From an uncultured Rikenella sp. (lineage in GTDB: Bacteria; Bacteroidota; Bacteroidia; Bacteroidales; Rikenellaceae), in assembly GCA_910577885.1 (NCBI GenBank), contig CAJTNK010000010.1:1-33962 (forward strand): a stretch of DNA of 33,962 nt, read 5' to 3'. A program made the translations under genes and the position numbers. The notes under the pieces are model-generated. The model made no database searches. It saw only the letters and a program-made list of their open reading frames with translations, and was not told the origin of the DNA. How positions within the stretch are numbered: the first letter of the stretch is position 1; every line of letters starts with the position of its first letter. Below are positions 7,880 to 16,886 of this stretch, piece after piece.

Positions 7880-8793
7880 AAGTTTTGTTGACAGGAGCCA
7901 CCGGATTTGTCGGTAAACATACCTTTCGTAAGTTGATTGAAAGCGGCCACGAAGTTTTGTGCACTCGGCGGCATACGTCGGATGTGAAGAGTGTGTTTTT
8001 GCATGGTGCAGAATGGGTGTTTACGGATGATGAAGGATGGAAGGATACGGTCCGGCAATTTAGGCCTGATACCGTGATTCATTGTGCATGGGGGGGGGTT
8101 GATGCGAATAATCGCAGCAATTGGACCATGCAGTTGAAGAATATCCTCCTGCAACAGGAGTTGCTTGATTTGGCCGTTGAGTGTGGAACCACTCAATATC
8201 TTAGCGTGGGCTCGCAGGCTGAATACGGAACATTTGACGGGTGTATAGATGAAACTTGTCCAGCTTGTCCGAATACGGCTTATGGGGCTGCCAAACTGGC
8301 GTGTATGGATGTTGCGCGGTCGTTTTGCGAGTTGAATGGGATACGGTGGTTTTGGTTCCGTTTGTTCCCCTGCTTCGGAGAGGAAGAGTCGGATAAATGG
8401 CTGATTCCTTCCACGATTAAGAATATGATGTGTGGCGGAGGAATGGATTTTACTCCTGGAGAGCAAAAATATGCGTATCTCCATATCGGACAAGTGGCAG
8501 CTGTTATTGCTGCAGCAGTGACGGCAGATGCTCCGAACGGGGTGTACAACATCTCGTCTGATCGCGCTATTTCGATTAAGGAATTGTTGATTAAGATTCG
8601 GAAGGAAGTGAACGAGAATTTTCAATTGAAATTCGGCGCATTGCCTTATCGGCCTGGACAAACGATGCATATGCAGGGGGACATAACCAAAGTATGCCGA
8701 TATATTTATCCGATTGACGGTTCTGATTTTGAGGACCGGATGAAACAAACGATCACCTCATTTGTCAAAAAATACCGTAATAATGACCAGTAA
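7876..8793 (+). CDS. NAD(P)-dependent sugar epimerase/reductase (extended SDR)
   Basis: Predicted to act on the CDP-4-keto-6-deoxy sugar made by RfbF/RfbG, as a 4-ketoreductase or epimerase. The 305-aa protein begins MKVLLTGATGFVG (GxxGxxG, residues 7-13), has Ser113 in VGSQAEYG, and the YGAAK catalytic motif (Tyr136, Lys140). The ATG at 7876 sits on the rfbG stop (ATGA). An upstream in-frame start gives a longer protein, but the Rossmann strand begins exactly here. A run of nine G lies inside the gene at 8090-8098, coding Trp-Gly-Gly. The exact substrate and stereochemistry cannot be read from the sequence. Confidence 0.88.
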   Translation: MKVLLTGATGFVGKHTFRKLIESGHEVLCTRRHTSDVKSVFLHGAEWVFTDDEGWKDTVRQFRPDTVIHCAWGGVDANNRSNWTMQLKNILLQQELLDLAVECGTTQYLSVGSQAEYGTFDGCIDETCPACPNTAYGAAKLACMDVARSFCELNGIRWFWFRLFPCFGEEESDKWLIPSTIKNMMCGGGMDFTPGEQKYAYLHIGQVAAVIAAAVTADAPNGVYNISSDRAISIKELLIKIRKEVNENFQLKFGALPYRPGQTMHMQGDITKVCRYIYPIDGSDFEDRMKQTITSFVKKYRNNDQ

Positions 8794-9583
8794 AGAGTTT
8801 GCCAGGCAGATCAAATTATATTCGCTCGGTATGGTACATCGGGCGAATTCTTCGCATATAGGCGGGGCTTTCTCCATGACCGATGTTTTGGCTGTATTGT
8901 ATCACGATGTGATGCATTACGAGGCGGCCCAACCGTTGAAAGCGGATCGAGATCGATTGTTGCTCTCCAAAGGACATTGTTGTACGGCTCTTTATGCCGC
9001 ATTGGGATTGAAAGGCTTTTTCGATATTGCCGAGCTGGAAACGTATGGATTGAACGGAAGTCGTTTTTTGACCCATATCACACATCATGTTCCGGGAGTC
9101 GAGATTTCGGCCGGTAGCTTGGGGCATGGATTGTCCATCGCGTGCGGGATTGCCTTGGGGGCGAAGCGAAAAGGGGAGAATTTCAAAACGTATTGTATTG
9201 TCGGAGATGGCGAGATGGATGAAGGCTCGAATTGGGAGGCATTGATGTTGGCGGCGCATCATAAGCTGGATAACCTGTGTTTGATTATCGATTACAATAA
9301 GATTCAAAGTCTTGGGGCGACCAATGAAGTGTTGAACCTTGAACCGTTACATGCCAAATTGGAAGCTTTTAATTGGCATGTAATCGAAATAGACGGGCAT
9401 AACCATGAGCAGATTCTTGATGCTTTCCAGAGGATTGGACGCGAAGGGAAGCCGACGGTTATTATCGCCCATACGGTCAAAGGGAAAGGGGTGAGTTTTA
9501 TGGAGAATCGATTGGAATGGCATTACAAATCGCCGAATGCCGAACAATACGAACAGGCGGTTAAGGAGGTAAACGCTCAATAG
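8783..9583 (+). CDS. Transketolase-like protein, N-terminal (thiamine diphosphate) subunit
   Basis: The 266-aa protein is the PP-domain half of a split transketolase. It has SSHIGGAFS (His26), SKGHCCTALY (His65), SLGHGLS and the thiamine diphosphate motif GDGEMDEG (141-143) ending in Asn172. It needs the C-terminal half encoded next door. In sugar clusters such pairs are thought to transfer a two-carbon unit to a keto sugar; that role is inferred from context. I start at the ATG at 8783, overlapping the previous gene by 11 nt; an upstream in-frame TTG at 8762 is less likely. A plain pentose-phosphate transketolase is the alternative, but the placement between CDP-sugar genes and the flippase argues against it. 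Confidence 0.9.
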   Translation: MTSKEFARQIKLYSLGMVHRANSSHIGGAFSMTDVLAVLYHDVMHYEAAQPLKADRDRLLLSKGHCCTALYAALGLKGFFDIAELETYGLNGSRFLTHITHHVPGVEISAGSLGHGLSIACGIALGAKRKGENFKTYCIVGDGEMDEGSNWEALMLAAHHKLDNLCLIIDYNKIQSLGATNEVLNLEPLHAKLEAFNWHVIEIDGHNHEQILDAFQRIGREGKPTVIIAHTVKGKGVSFMENRLEWHYKSPNAEQYEQAVKEVNAQ

Positions 9584-9594
9584 GATACGATGTA

Positions 9595-10512
9595 ATGAGA
9601 ACTGCATTTATTGATCAATTGATTCAGGAAGCCGAACAACAGGACGATATATTTTTGATTGTTGGTGATTTGGGTTTTAGTGTGGTGGAACCGTTTGCCG
9701 AACGTTTTCCGGATCGATTCTTGAATGTCGGTATCGCCGAACAGAATATGATCGGGGTTGCGGCGGGTTTGGCTTTGGAAGGTTACAATGTGTATGTGTA
9801 TTCGATCGGTAATTTCCCGACGTTGAGGTGTATGGAGCAGATCCGTTATGATGTGGCTTATCATGATTTGTCGGTCAAGGTAGTTGCGGTGGGGGGAGGG
9901 TATGCCTATGGTTCGTTGGGTGCATCGCATCATGCAACGGAAGAACTCGGGATGCTTCGTACGATTCCGAATATGATTGTTACGGCCCCGGGGGATCCGG
10001 CAGAAGCGCGGGCTTTGACAACCTTTTCGGCAAGGGTTCGTAAACCGATGTATATTCGACTGGGAAAGGCGGGAGAACCGAAGGTGCATGTCAATTCGAT
10101 CCGAACAATTTCTGAAGGTGAAATATTGACAATCAAAGAGAGCGAGACCGCAAAGGTTGCTCTTATGACTACCGGTGCGATGTTGGACTATGCTGTGAGA
10201 TTTGTTGAAAATAATGACATTGACAGTTCTGTATATAGTTGTCCGTTTGTAAAACCGATCGATACGGCGATGCTATTGCAGATTGGTAAACGATACGGCA
10301 AGATTATGACGCTCGAAGAGCATCAACTGTCGGCCGGTTTCGGTTCCGTGGTGGTCGAGCAGCTTAACGACCTGTTTGCTCAAGGAAAATTGGAGCGTTA
10401 TCCGTATGTGGTTCGGCGGGCTATTGCGGATCGCTTTTTGAGTACGGCCGGTTCGCAGCAGTATATTCGAGAATTAGCCGGTTTAACTCTTTCAGTTTTG
10501 GATTTTCAATGA
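9595..10512 (+). CDS. Transketolase-like protein, C-terminal (pyrimidine-binding) subunit
   Basis: The 305-aa partner of the preceding subunit. It carries the PYR domain with the catalytic glutamate in VGIAEQNM (Glu49), YAYGSLGASHHATEELG in the substrate channel, and a C-terminal transketolase domain (about 190-300; EEHQLSAGFGS). Together the two halves equal one split transketolase/DXS-like enzyme. It starts 11 nt after the N-terminal gene and its stop overlaps the flippase ATG (ATGA, 10509-10512). Function in making a branched or chain-extended sugar is inferred. Confidence 0.9.
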   Translation: MRTAFIDQLIQEAEQQDDIFLIVGDLGFSVVEPFAERFPDRFLNVGIAEQNMIGVAAGLALEGYNVYVYSIGNFPTLRCMEQIRYDVAYHDLSVKVVAVGGGYAYGSLGASHHATEELGMLRTIPNMIVTAPGDPAEARALTTFSARVRKPMYIRLGKAGEPKVHVNSIRTISEGEILTIKESETAKVALMTTGAMLDYAVRFVENNDIDSSVYSCPFVKPIDTAMLLQIGKRYGKIMTLEEHQLSAGFGSVVVEQLNDLFAQGKLERYPYVVRRAIADRFLSTAGSQQYIRELAGLTLSVLDFQ

Positions 10513-11870
10513 TAAAAACGATTGCTCGCAGACTGGGAATTGATAGGGCGATCTTTTATGCCTCATCGGCGCGTTTGTTTCAAGGCGCAGCCGGTGTGGT
10601 ATCTGTGTTGTTGGTGGCCTCGTTACTGAGTGATGTCGAGCAGGGATTTTATTATACGTTTGCGAGTATCTTAGCTATTCAGTTGTTCTTTGAACTGGGA
10701 CTGGGAGGAATCATTACCCAATTCGTTGCTCATGAGAGGGCGCATTTGGAGGAGTTGCCGGATGGTAGGTTTGTCGGGGCGGATAAACATTTGTCAAGGT
10801 TGGCGTATTTGTTGCGTTTCTGTGTCAAATGGTATGCGGTATTGGCTGTCGGGCTCATGGTGGTGATTACGACGGTTGGGTTTGTGTTTTTTACTAAATA
10901 TTACAATGCGGGCGGAGAACAGGTCTATTGGGAGTGGCCTTGGGTTTTATTGGTTTTTTTGACGGCTATTAATTTTGTGATTTCGCCTATCAGTGCTTAT
11001 ATCGAAGGATTGGGAAAGGTGGAACAGATTGCGAAGATTCGGTTGATGCAGCAGATTGTTTCTCAACTACTATTGTGGGGAGGGTTATTGATTGGTTTTC
11101 GCCTTTTTGTTGTGGTATTGGCTCCGTTTTCAATGGCTGTTTTATTTTTGTTGTTGGGGGGACGACAGTTCGGGCCTGTGCTTAAAAATTTATATGAGAT
11201 AAAAATCCGGGAAAAGGTATGTTATAAGACGGAGATATTGCCTTATCAATGGCGTATTGCCTTGAGTTGGGTGAGTGGGTATTTTATTTTTCAGTTATTC
11301 AATCCAGTGTTATTCGCAACGGACGGTGCGGCGGTAGCGGGACAGATGGGGATGACATTGAGTATTTTGAATTCACTGCAGGCATTGGCTTTAAGCTGGG
11401 TGACGACCAAAGTGCCGGTTATGTCGTCGTATATTGCGACGGGTGCATATGAGAATTTGGATTTGCTGTTCAATCGGACTCTCAAGCAGATGATGTCGTT
11501 GGTTTTGTCGGTACTTTTGCTGATGTTGGGTGTGGTTATTTGGCTGGATTATTTTCAGATAACGCTCTTCGGAGTACTTATCTCGAAGAGGTTATTGCCG
11601 ATTCTGCCAATGGGGTTGATGATGATTGCGCTGTTTGTGAATCAATATATTGCGGCGGTGGCTACTTATTTGCGATGTCATAAGAGGGAACCGTTCTTGG
11701 TTAATTCGATTGTTGGTGGGGGGCTTTGTGCTTTGTCAACGCTCTTGTTGGGAAAGTATTATGGGGTACTGGGGATTACGATGGGATATTGTGCAATTAC
11801 GGTTTTGGTGCTTTTACCTTGGGCGCATCGGATTTATGTAACAAAAAAAAGAGCATGGCACCAGTTTTAA
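10509..11870 (+). CDS. Wzx-type polysaccharide repeat-unit flippase (MOP superfamily)
   Basis: Inner-membrane transporter predicted to flip lipid-linked repeat units to the periplasm. The 453-aa protein has about twelve hydrophobic segments spread over its whole length (for example 20-45, 110-135, 140-165, 190-220) with basic loops, the usual size and architecture of Wzx proteins. There is no short diagnostic motif, so the call rests on topology and position. It starts in the stop codon of the transketolase C subunit and overlaps the next gene by 16 nt. Confidence 0.85.
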   Translation: MIKTIARRLGIDRAIFYASSARLFQGAAGVVSVLLVASLLSDVEQGFYYTFASILAIQLFFELGLGGIITQFVAHERAHLEELPDGRFVGADKHLSRLAYLLRFCVKWYAVLAVGLMVVITTVGFVFFTKYYNAGGEQVYWEWPWVLLVFLTAINFVISPISAYIEGLGKVEQIAKIRLMQQIVSQLLLWGGLLIGFRLFVVVLAPFSMAVLFLLLGGRQFGPVLKNLYEIKIREKVCYKTEILPYQWRIALSWVSGYFIFQLFNPVLFATDGAAVAGQMGMTLSILNSLQALALSWVTTKVPVMSSYIATGAYENLDLLFNRTLKQMMSLVLSVLLLMLGVVIWLDYFQITLFGVLISKRLLPILPMGLMMIALFVNQYIAAVATYLRCHKREPFLVNSIVGGGLCALSTLLLGKYYGVLGITMGYCAITVLVLLPWAHRIYVTKKRAWHQF

Positions 11871-12742
11871 CTTTGGCTATTCCGACCTATAATCGTGCTG
11901 ATGTTTTGAATGAAACGTTGCGTCGGATAGTTAACGATCCGGCATGTGATGAGCGGGTGGAAATCATTGTGTCGGATAATTGTTCGACAGACCATACAGC
12001 TCAGGTAGTTGCCGGATACCCGTCTGTGAAGTATTATCGGAACGAGGAAAATATTCGTGATGCGAATTTTACCCGGCTATTAGGGTATGGGACAGGGGTG
12101 TACTTGAAGTTGGTCAATGATACGGTACGGTTTGAGGCGGGAAAGATTGAGAAGATGATAACCGTTATTTTGCAGACAGATCGTTCAAAAAACAATCTTT
12201 TGTTTTATGAGGATTGTTTTGTGAATCGAGGACGTCGGATTGAGGTGGCTGATCGGGAGGAATTGCTCAAGCAGGTCTCGTTTTATACCACTTGGACGGC
12301 TAATTTTGGGGCTTGGCGTGATGATTTCATGGCTTTGGAGGAGAAGGACCGGTATGTGTCAACCCAGTTTTTACAGGTGGATTGGACATATCGTTTGGCT
12401 TCGAATGGAAAACCGACCATTGTGGTGTTCGACCATTATTTTTGTATTGCAGATTTGAAAAACAAGGGGGGGTATAATTTTTATGATACATTTGTAAATA
12501 AGTACTTGGGTCTAATTTATTCGTTTGGTTTCTCGGCGGCTAAATTAGAACTTGAAAAATATAGGTTATTTCGCCATTTCTTGCTATATAATATGTATTC
12601 ATTTTATGTGAGTAAAGAAAAATTTTCATTTTCTACCGATGGAAGATGGTCTATTCTGTTGAGAAAATATTGGTACGAGCCTTATTTTTATTTAGGTTTG
12701 TTAATTATGTATATTAAGCTTTGGTGTAAAAAGGAGAACTAA
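11855..12742 (+). CDS. Glycosyltransferase family 2
   Basis: A 295-aa GT-A fold enzyme, predicted to add a sugar to the lipid-linked repeat unit at the inner face of the membrane. The N-terminus has the GT2 opening TLAIPTYNRADVL and the nucleotide-binding IIVSDNCSTDHT. The place of the usual DXD is taken by KLVNDTV, so metal binding may be atypical. The C-terminus (YLGLLIMYIKLWCKK) is hydrophobic and may anchor it. A frame open further upstream would add 43 residues, but these come from the flippase region; ATG 11855 begins directly at the GT2 fold. Donor and acceptor unknown. Confidence 0.88.
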   Translation: MAPVLTLAIPTYNRADVLNETLRRIVNDPACDERVEIIVSDNCSTDHTAQVVAGYPSVKYYRNEENIRDANFTRLLGYGTGVYLKLVNDTVRFEAGKIEKMITVILQTDRSKNNLLFYEDCFVNRGRRIEVADREELLKQVSFYTTWTANFGAWRDDFMALEEKDRYVSTQFLQVDWTYRLASNGKPTIVVFDHYFCIADLKNKGGYNFYDTFVNKYLGLIYSFGFSAAKLELEKYRLFRHFLLYNMYSFYVSKEKFSFSTDGRWSILLRKYWYEPYFYLGLLIMYIKLWCKKEN

Positions 12743-12752
12743 AATCACATTG

Positions 12753-13829
12753 ATGAGAGCTCGGGTTTTGGCATTATATTTACCCCAGTTTCATCCGATT
12801 GAAGACAATGATCGGTGGTGGGGTAAGGGATTTACAGAGTGGACAAATGTAGGGAAGGCGAAACGTTATTTTTCCGGGCATTATCAACCTCGGGTGCCGG
12901 CTGATTTGGGGTATTATGACCTTAGAGTTCCTGAAACGCGTAAGGCTCAGGCTGATATGGCACGTCAATATGGTGTGGAGGGATTTATCTATTGGCACTA
13001 TTGGTTTGGGAATGGAAAACGGTTGTTGGAACGTCCGTTCAACGAAGTGTTGGCCAGTGGTGAGCCGGATTTCCCTTTTGCGTTGGCGTGGGCGAATGAG
13101 ACTTGGAAAGGATTTGCCCATGGGTTGACGAATCGGAATACGCTCATAGAACAACAGTATCCGGGAGAAGAGGATTATATTGCGCATTTCTATGAGGTAT
13201 TGCCGGCCTTCAAGGATAAACGGTATGTTACGGTAGATGGGAAACCGATTTTTATGATTTATAAGCCGGAACAGATACCTGATGTGAAGGCTTTTATTGC
13301 ATTATGGCAACAGTTGGCCCGGGAAAACGGACTAAAAGGAATCTATTTTATCGCCCATTCTCAGCATACGCATGATCCTAAGGATGTGACAAAGTATTTG
13401 GAATTAGGTTATGATCGGGTGTATTATGTTCAACTTGCGGCTTTTTTTGAAGAGCGTGGCTTTTGCACTAAAGCGATCGGAAAGTTTATTTCAAAGGTTT
13501 TTAAATTACCACGCATTACTTCCTATAAAGCATTTACAAAGCATCATAGTCAGAATATTGGTCAAAATCCGATTTATATACCGTCTCTTGTCCCGGGCTG
13601 GGATCATACTCCACGTAGTAAACATGAGGGTATTTTAACGCATAATTCTACTCCAAGATTGTTTGAACAACATGTCCGTCAAGTTGTCCGGAGTGTTCAG
13701 GACGTGCCGATGGAGGAACGGTTTATTTTTATCAAATCCTGGAATGAGTGGGCAGAGGGGAATTATATGGAACCTGATTTGCGGTGGGGGCATGCCTACC
13801 TGGAAGCATTGAAAAAAGAGATAGAATAA
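12753..13829 (+). CDS. WbsX-family protein (GH99-like) of polysaccharide clusters
   Basis: The 358-aa protein matches the Glyco_tran_WbsX pattern: RVLALYLPQFHPIEDND, WWGKGFTEWTNVGKAK near the N-terminus, YWHYWFGNGKRLLERPFNEV, FALAWANETW, and the C-terminal signature SWNEWAEGNYMEPD. These proteins have a glycoside-hydrolase-99-like barrel and occur in O-antigen and capsule clusters. Whether they transfer or cleave sugars is not settled from sequence. I use ATG 12753; a TTG lies immediately before it. An AAGGAG sequence at about 12731 is too far away to be a conventional ribosome-binding site. Confidence 0.88.
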   Translation: MRARVLALYLPQFHPIEDNDRWWGKGFTEWTNVGKAKRYFSGHYQPRVPADLGYYDLRVPETRKAQADMARQYGVEGFIYWHYWFGNGKRLLERPFNEVLASGEPDFPFALAWANETWKGFAHGLTNRNTLIEQQYPGEEDYIAHFYEVLPAFKDKRYVTVDGKPIFMIYKPEQIPDVKAFIALWQQLARENGLKGIYFIAHSQHTHDPKDVTKYLELGYDRVYYVQLAAFFEERGFCTKAIGKFISKVFKLPRITSYKAFTKHHSQNIGQNPIYIPSLVPGWDHTPRSKHEGILTHNSTPRLFEQHVRQVVRSVQDVPMEERFIFIKSWNEWAEGNYMEPDLRWGHAYLEALKKEIE

Positions 13830-13840
13830 CTAGGATTGCG

Positions 13841-14653
13841 ATGTTGACTATTTTTACTCCGACATACAACAGGGCTTATATTCTACCTAAGCTGTATGCC
13901 AGTCTTTGCTCTCAGACGTGTAAGGAGTTTGAGTGGGTGGTGGTGGACGATGGTTCGACGGATGAAACAACTCATTTAGTCAATCAGTGGCAGCGTGATG
14001 GGATGTTGAACATCAATTACATTGTACAAGCTAACGGAGGAAAGCATCGGGCGATAAATAACGGGGTTCGGTATGCAAGTGGTGAGTTATTTTTTATAGT
14101 TGACAGTGATGACTATTTGACTGACGATGCAGTTGAACGGATTGAACAAAAATGGTCTGAAGTACGGGGACGGAAGGATATTTCAGGATTGTGTTTTCGT
14201 AAAGTCAATTACACGACAGGAACTGTTATCGGCAAACCGTTTCCTCAGACTGAGGAACCTTATGCTACTACATTTGAGATTCACTATAAATGGGGTATTC
14301 AAGGTGATAAAGCTGAAGTCTTTCGGACTGATTTAGTTCGACAAAATCCGTTTCCGGAGATTGCGGGCGAGCGATTTATGACCGAAGCGTACATATGGAA
14401 TCAAATCGCTGGGCGACAGGATGCGAAACTCTATTGTGTGGAAGCGGGAATCTATATGTGCAACTATCTAGAAGATGGTTTGACGGCCAATTTCAAAAAA
14501 CTGCTGCGCAACAATCCTCAAGGGTATATCCGGTATTACCGGTCGTTGTTTAAATATTCCATTATATGGAATCATCCGATCGATCTGGCTAAGATCACGG
14601 TGCGTTTGTTACAGAGTTATTTTTATCGTATGTTTCAAAAGGTAATGCTATGA
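13841..14653 (+). CDS. Glycosyltransferase family 2
   Basis: A 270-aa GT-A enzyme with a complete GT2 set: MLTIFTPTYNRAYILPKLY, EFEWVVVDDGSTDET, NGGKHRAINNG, and the DXD region FIVDSDDYLTDDA. A C-terminal hydrophobic/aromatic segment (LLQSYFYRMFQ) may touch the membrane. The frame is open for 19 more codons upstream, but those overlap the WbsX gene; ATG 13841 is 11 nt after its stop and starts the fold. The stop overlaps the wecB ATG (ATGA). Sugar specificity cannot be assigned. Confidence 0.9.
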   Translation: MLTIFTPTYNRAYILPKLYASLCSQTCKEFEWVVVDDGSTDETTHLVNQWQRDGMLNINYIVQANGGKHRAINNGVRYASGELFFIVDSDDYLTDDAVERIEQKWSEVRGRKDISGLCFRKVNYTTGTVIGKPFPQTEEPYATTFEIHYKWGIQGDKAEVFRTDLVRQNPFPEIAGERFMTEAYIWNQIAGRQDAKLYCVEAGIYMCNYLEDGLTANFKKLLRNNPQGYIRYYRSLFKYSIIWNHPIDLAKITVRLLQSYFYRMFQKVML

Positions 14654-15762
14654 AAATATTACTTGTGTTTGGGACTCGGCCGGAGGCGATCAAAATGGCT
14701 CCGTTGTATCATGAGTTCAAAAAATATAGTCAATTCGATACGCGGATTTGTGTTACGGCTCAGCATCGGCAAATGTTGGATCAGGTATTGAATTTTTTCG
14801 AGATCGAGCCCGATTATGATTTGAATCTGATGAAACCAGGCCAGACTCTTAATGGGGTTTGGGCCGATATTTTGATTCAAATGAAGCCGATTGTTGAGGA
14901 GTGGACGCCGGATTATGTGTTGGTCCATGGAGATACGGCTACTTCGACGGCGGCGGCATTGACAGCATTCTTTGCAGGGTGCAAGGTGGGTCATGTGGAG
15001 GCAGGCTTACGTACGTTCAACAAATGGTCGCCGTTCCCGGAGGAAATGAATCGTCAGATTACAGGACGCTTGGCTGATATACATTTTGCACCAACTGCAC
15101 AAAGTCGACAGAATTTGTTGACAGAGGGGATCCCGGATGCTCATATTGTGGTTACGGGGAATACGGTGATTGATGCATTGTATCAAAGTGTGGACAAAGT
15201 TACGACGGGCGGATATACGAACGAGGAAGTTGCTGCGATTCAACAGATATTGGATCCGACAAAAGCTATGATATTGGTTACGGGGCATCGACGCGAGAAT
15301 TTCGGACAAGGATTTATTGATATTTGTCATGCCCTTAAGGATATTGCCAATAAACGTTCCGATATACAGATTATCTATCCAGTGCATCTGAATCCGAATG
15401 TGCAGAGACCCGTGAATGAAATTCTAAGCGGTGTCGAAAACATTCATTTGATAGCTCCATTGAGTTATCCGGCTTTTGTGTGGGCGATGAATCAAGCGAA
15501 GTTGATTATTACGGATAGCGGTGGAGTGCAGGAAGAAGCACCGTCTTTGGGAAAACCGGTATTGGTGATGCGTGAAACGACGGAACGACCGGAAGCGGTT
15601 GCGGCCGGAACGGTGGTTCTGGTAGGGACAGATCGGGAACGGATTGTTACAGAGACTGTTGATCTGTTAGATAATGTTGAACGGTATGCTTCCATGGGGA
15701 GAATTGAAAATCCGTATGGAGATGGAATGGCAGCGAGGAGGATTGTTGAGTATCTTATCTAA
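14650..15762 (+). CDS. wecB: UDP-N-acetylglucosamine 2-epimerase (non-hydrolysing)
   Basis: Interconverts UDP-GlcNAc and UDP-ManNAc, supplying ManNAc-type residues for the polysaccharide. The 370-aa protein has the family blocks MKILLVFGTRPEAIKMAPL, VHGDTATSTAAALTAF, VEAGLRTFNKWSPFPEEMN, VTGHRRENFG and ITDSGGVQEEAPSLGKPVLV. Length is typical. It overlaps the previous glycosyltransferase by ATGA. The partner dehydrogenase (wecC, making UDP-ManNAcA) is not in the window, so either ManNAc itself is used or the dehydrogenase is elsewhere. Confidence 0.95.
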   Translation: MKILLVFGTRPEAIKMAPLYHEFKKYSQFDTRICVTAQHRQMLDQVLNFFEIEPDYDLNLMKPGQTLNGVWADILIQMKPIVEEWTPDYVLVHGDTATSTAAALTAFFAGCKVGHVEAGLRTFNKWSPFPEEMNRQITGRLADIHFAPTAQSRQNLLTEGIPDAHIVVTGNTVIDALYQSVDKVTTGGYTNEEVAAIQQILDPTKAMILVTGHRRENFGQGFIDICHALKDIANKRSDIQIIYPVHLNPNVQRPVNEILSGVENIHLIAPLSYPAFVWAMNQAKLIITDSGGVQEEAPSLGKPVLVMRETTERPEAVAAGTVVLVGTDRERIVTETVDLLDNVERYASMGRIENPYGDGMAARRIVEYLI

Positions 15763-15774
15763 GCTATTTTCTAC

Positions 15775-16878
15775 TTGGGGCCGTTTTATATTATATTTTT
15801 GCTCTTAGCCTTTGCGGCAATGCTTGACGCTTTGGAGGTCCGAAAGCGTCAAAGGGTTGTCGTGCTTTTTTTGGTCGGGGTGATTCTAACCGTCTTTGCG
15901 GGTTGGCGTTATCAGCCTGGGGCGCAAGATTTTGAGGAGTATTGCAGATCCTATCTTGACATTGTCGAGAATGGTTTAAATAAAACACAGTATAGTTCGT
16001 CGGCAGGGATTTTTGAACCGGGGTTTGTATTTACATTCTATGTATGTTCTTTTATCAGCGAGTCGCCTCATTGGGGATTATTGGTCATTGCGGCTTTGGC
16101 TGTTGGGATCAATCTGAGTTGTTATCGGGCCTATTCTCCGGGTTTCTTTTTGTTTGCCACGCTATTCTATTTTATTCATACCTATATCCTTCGGGATATG
16201 AGTCTGATCCGGTCGGGCGTGGCTGCTGCGATTATGCTCTATGCGCTGCGCTATGTTGAACGGAGGCAGGTCTGGCGTTTTTTAGGAATGGGACTTGTGG
16301 CTATGAGTTTCCATTTGGCCTCTGTGATATTTCTTGTGGTTTATCCGTTTTATCGACTCAATTGGAGTCGGAAAACATGGACTGTTGTGGTGATCTGTTC
16401 GTTGGTTATTGCTTATGTGATGCCTTTTGGGCGGTTATTGTCATCGTTGCCGGCTGTAGGAGTGTTGAGTCGAGTGGCCAATTATACTTGGATGATTGGA
16501 GGACAGTCGTTGGGGGTGTTAACGAATCCAACTGTGCTTAAACAACTCTTTTTTGTGTCGCTTTCTTTGATGTATTATGAAACATTGAGCACTAAAATCC
16601 CGCATTTTAAAGTGTTGTTAGTTCCATATGTTATGTCTGTTTGTTGGTTGATGGTCTGGAATGATTTTCCGATCGTATCGGGGCGTATGGCTACTTTTTT
16701 ATCTGTGACGGAGGTGTTGATTATGCCGTTGCCGTTGGCCTTGGTGAATCGGCGATCGAGGCTGTTGATGGGGGGCTTATTGGTTTTGTTAGCGGGGCTA
16801 ATTTTATATATGAACGGAAATTATTATCTTTCGGATGTGCCTGGGTTATTGCCTTATAGATTCGCACCGCTTTTTTAA
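15775..16878 (+). CDS. EpsG/Wzy-like polysaccharide polymerase
   Basis: Integral inner-membrane protein of about 367 aa with roughly ten hydrophobic helices, predicted to polymerise repeat units in the periplasm. The order N-terminal TM pair, a polar loop with YQPGAQDFEEYCRSY (about 43-57), HTYILRDMSLIRSGVAAAI, and MSFHLASVIFLV is typical of EpsG-family proteins, whose conserved R and H residues lie in such loops. The start is uncertain: a TTG at 15775 places a TM helix at the very N-terminus as in relatives; an ATT at 15766 or the ATG at 15820 are alternatives. It is the only polymerase candidate in the operon. Confidence 0.82.
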   Translation: MGPFYIIFLLLAFAAMLDALEVRKRQRVVVLFLVGVILTVFAGWRYQPGAQDFEEYCRSYLDIVENGLNKTQYSSSAGIFEPGFVFTFYVCSFISESPHWGLLVIAALAVGINLSCYRAYSPGFFLFATLFYFIHTYILRDMSLIRSGVAAAIMLYALRYVERRQVWRFLGMGLVAMSFHLASVIFLVVYPFYRLNWSRKTWTVVVICSLVIAYVMPFGRLLSSLPAVGVLSRVANYTWMIGGQSLGVLTNPTVLKQLFFVSLSLMYYETLSTKIPHFKVLLVPYVMSVCWLMVWNDFPIVSGRMATFLSVTEVLIMPLPLALVNRRSRLLMGGLLVLLAGLILYMNGNYYLSDVPGLLPYRFAPLF

Positions 16879-16886
16879 TTTGGATT

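Noticed and set aside
11726..11854. N-terminal extension of the first glycosyltransferase
   Set aside because: The extra residues are an out-of-frame reading of the flippase gene; the GT2 fold begins at ATG 11855.
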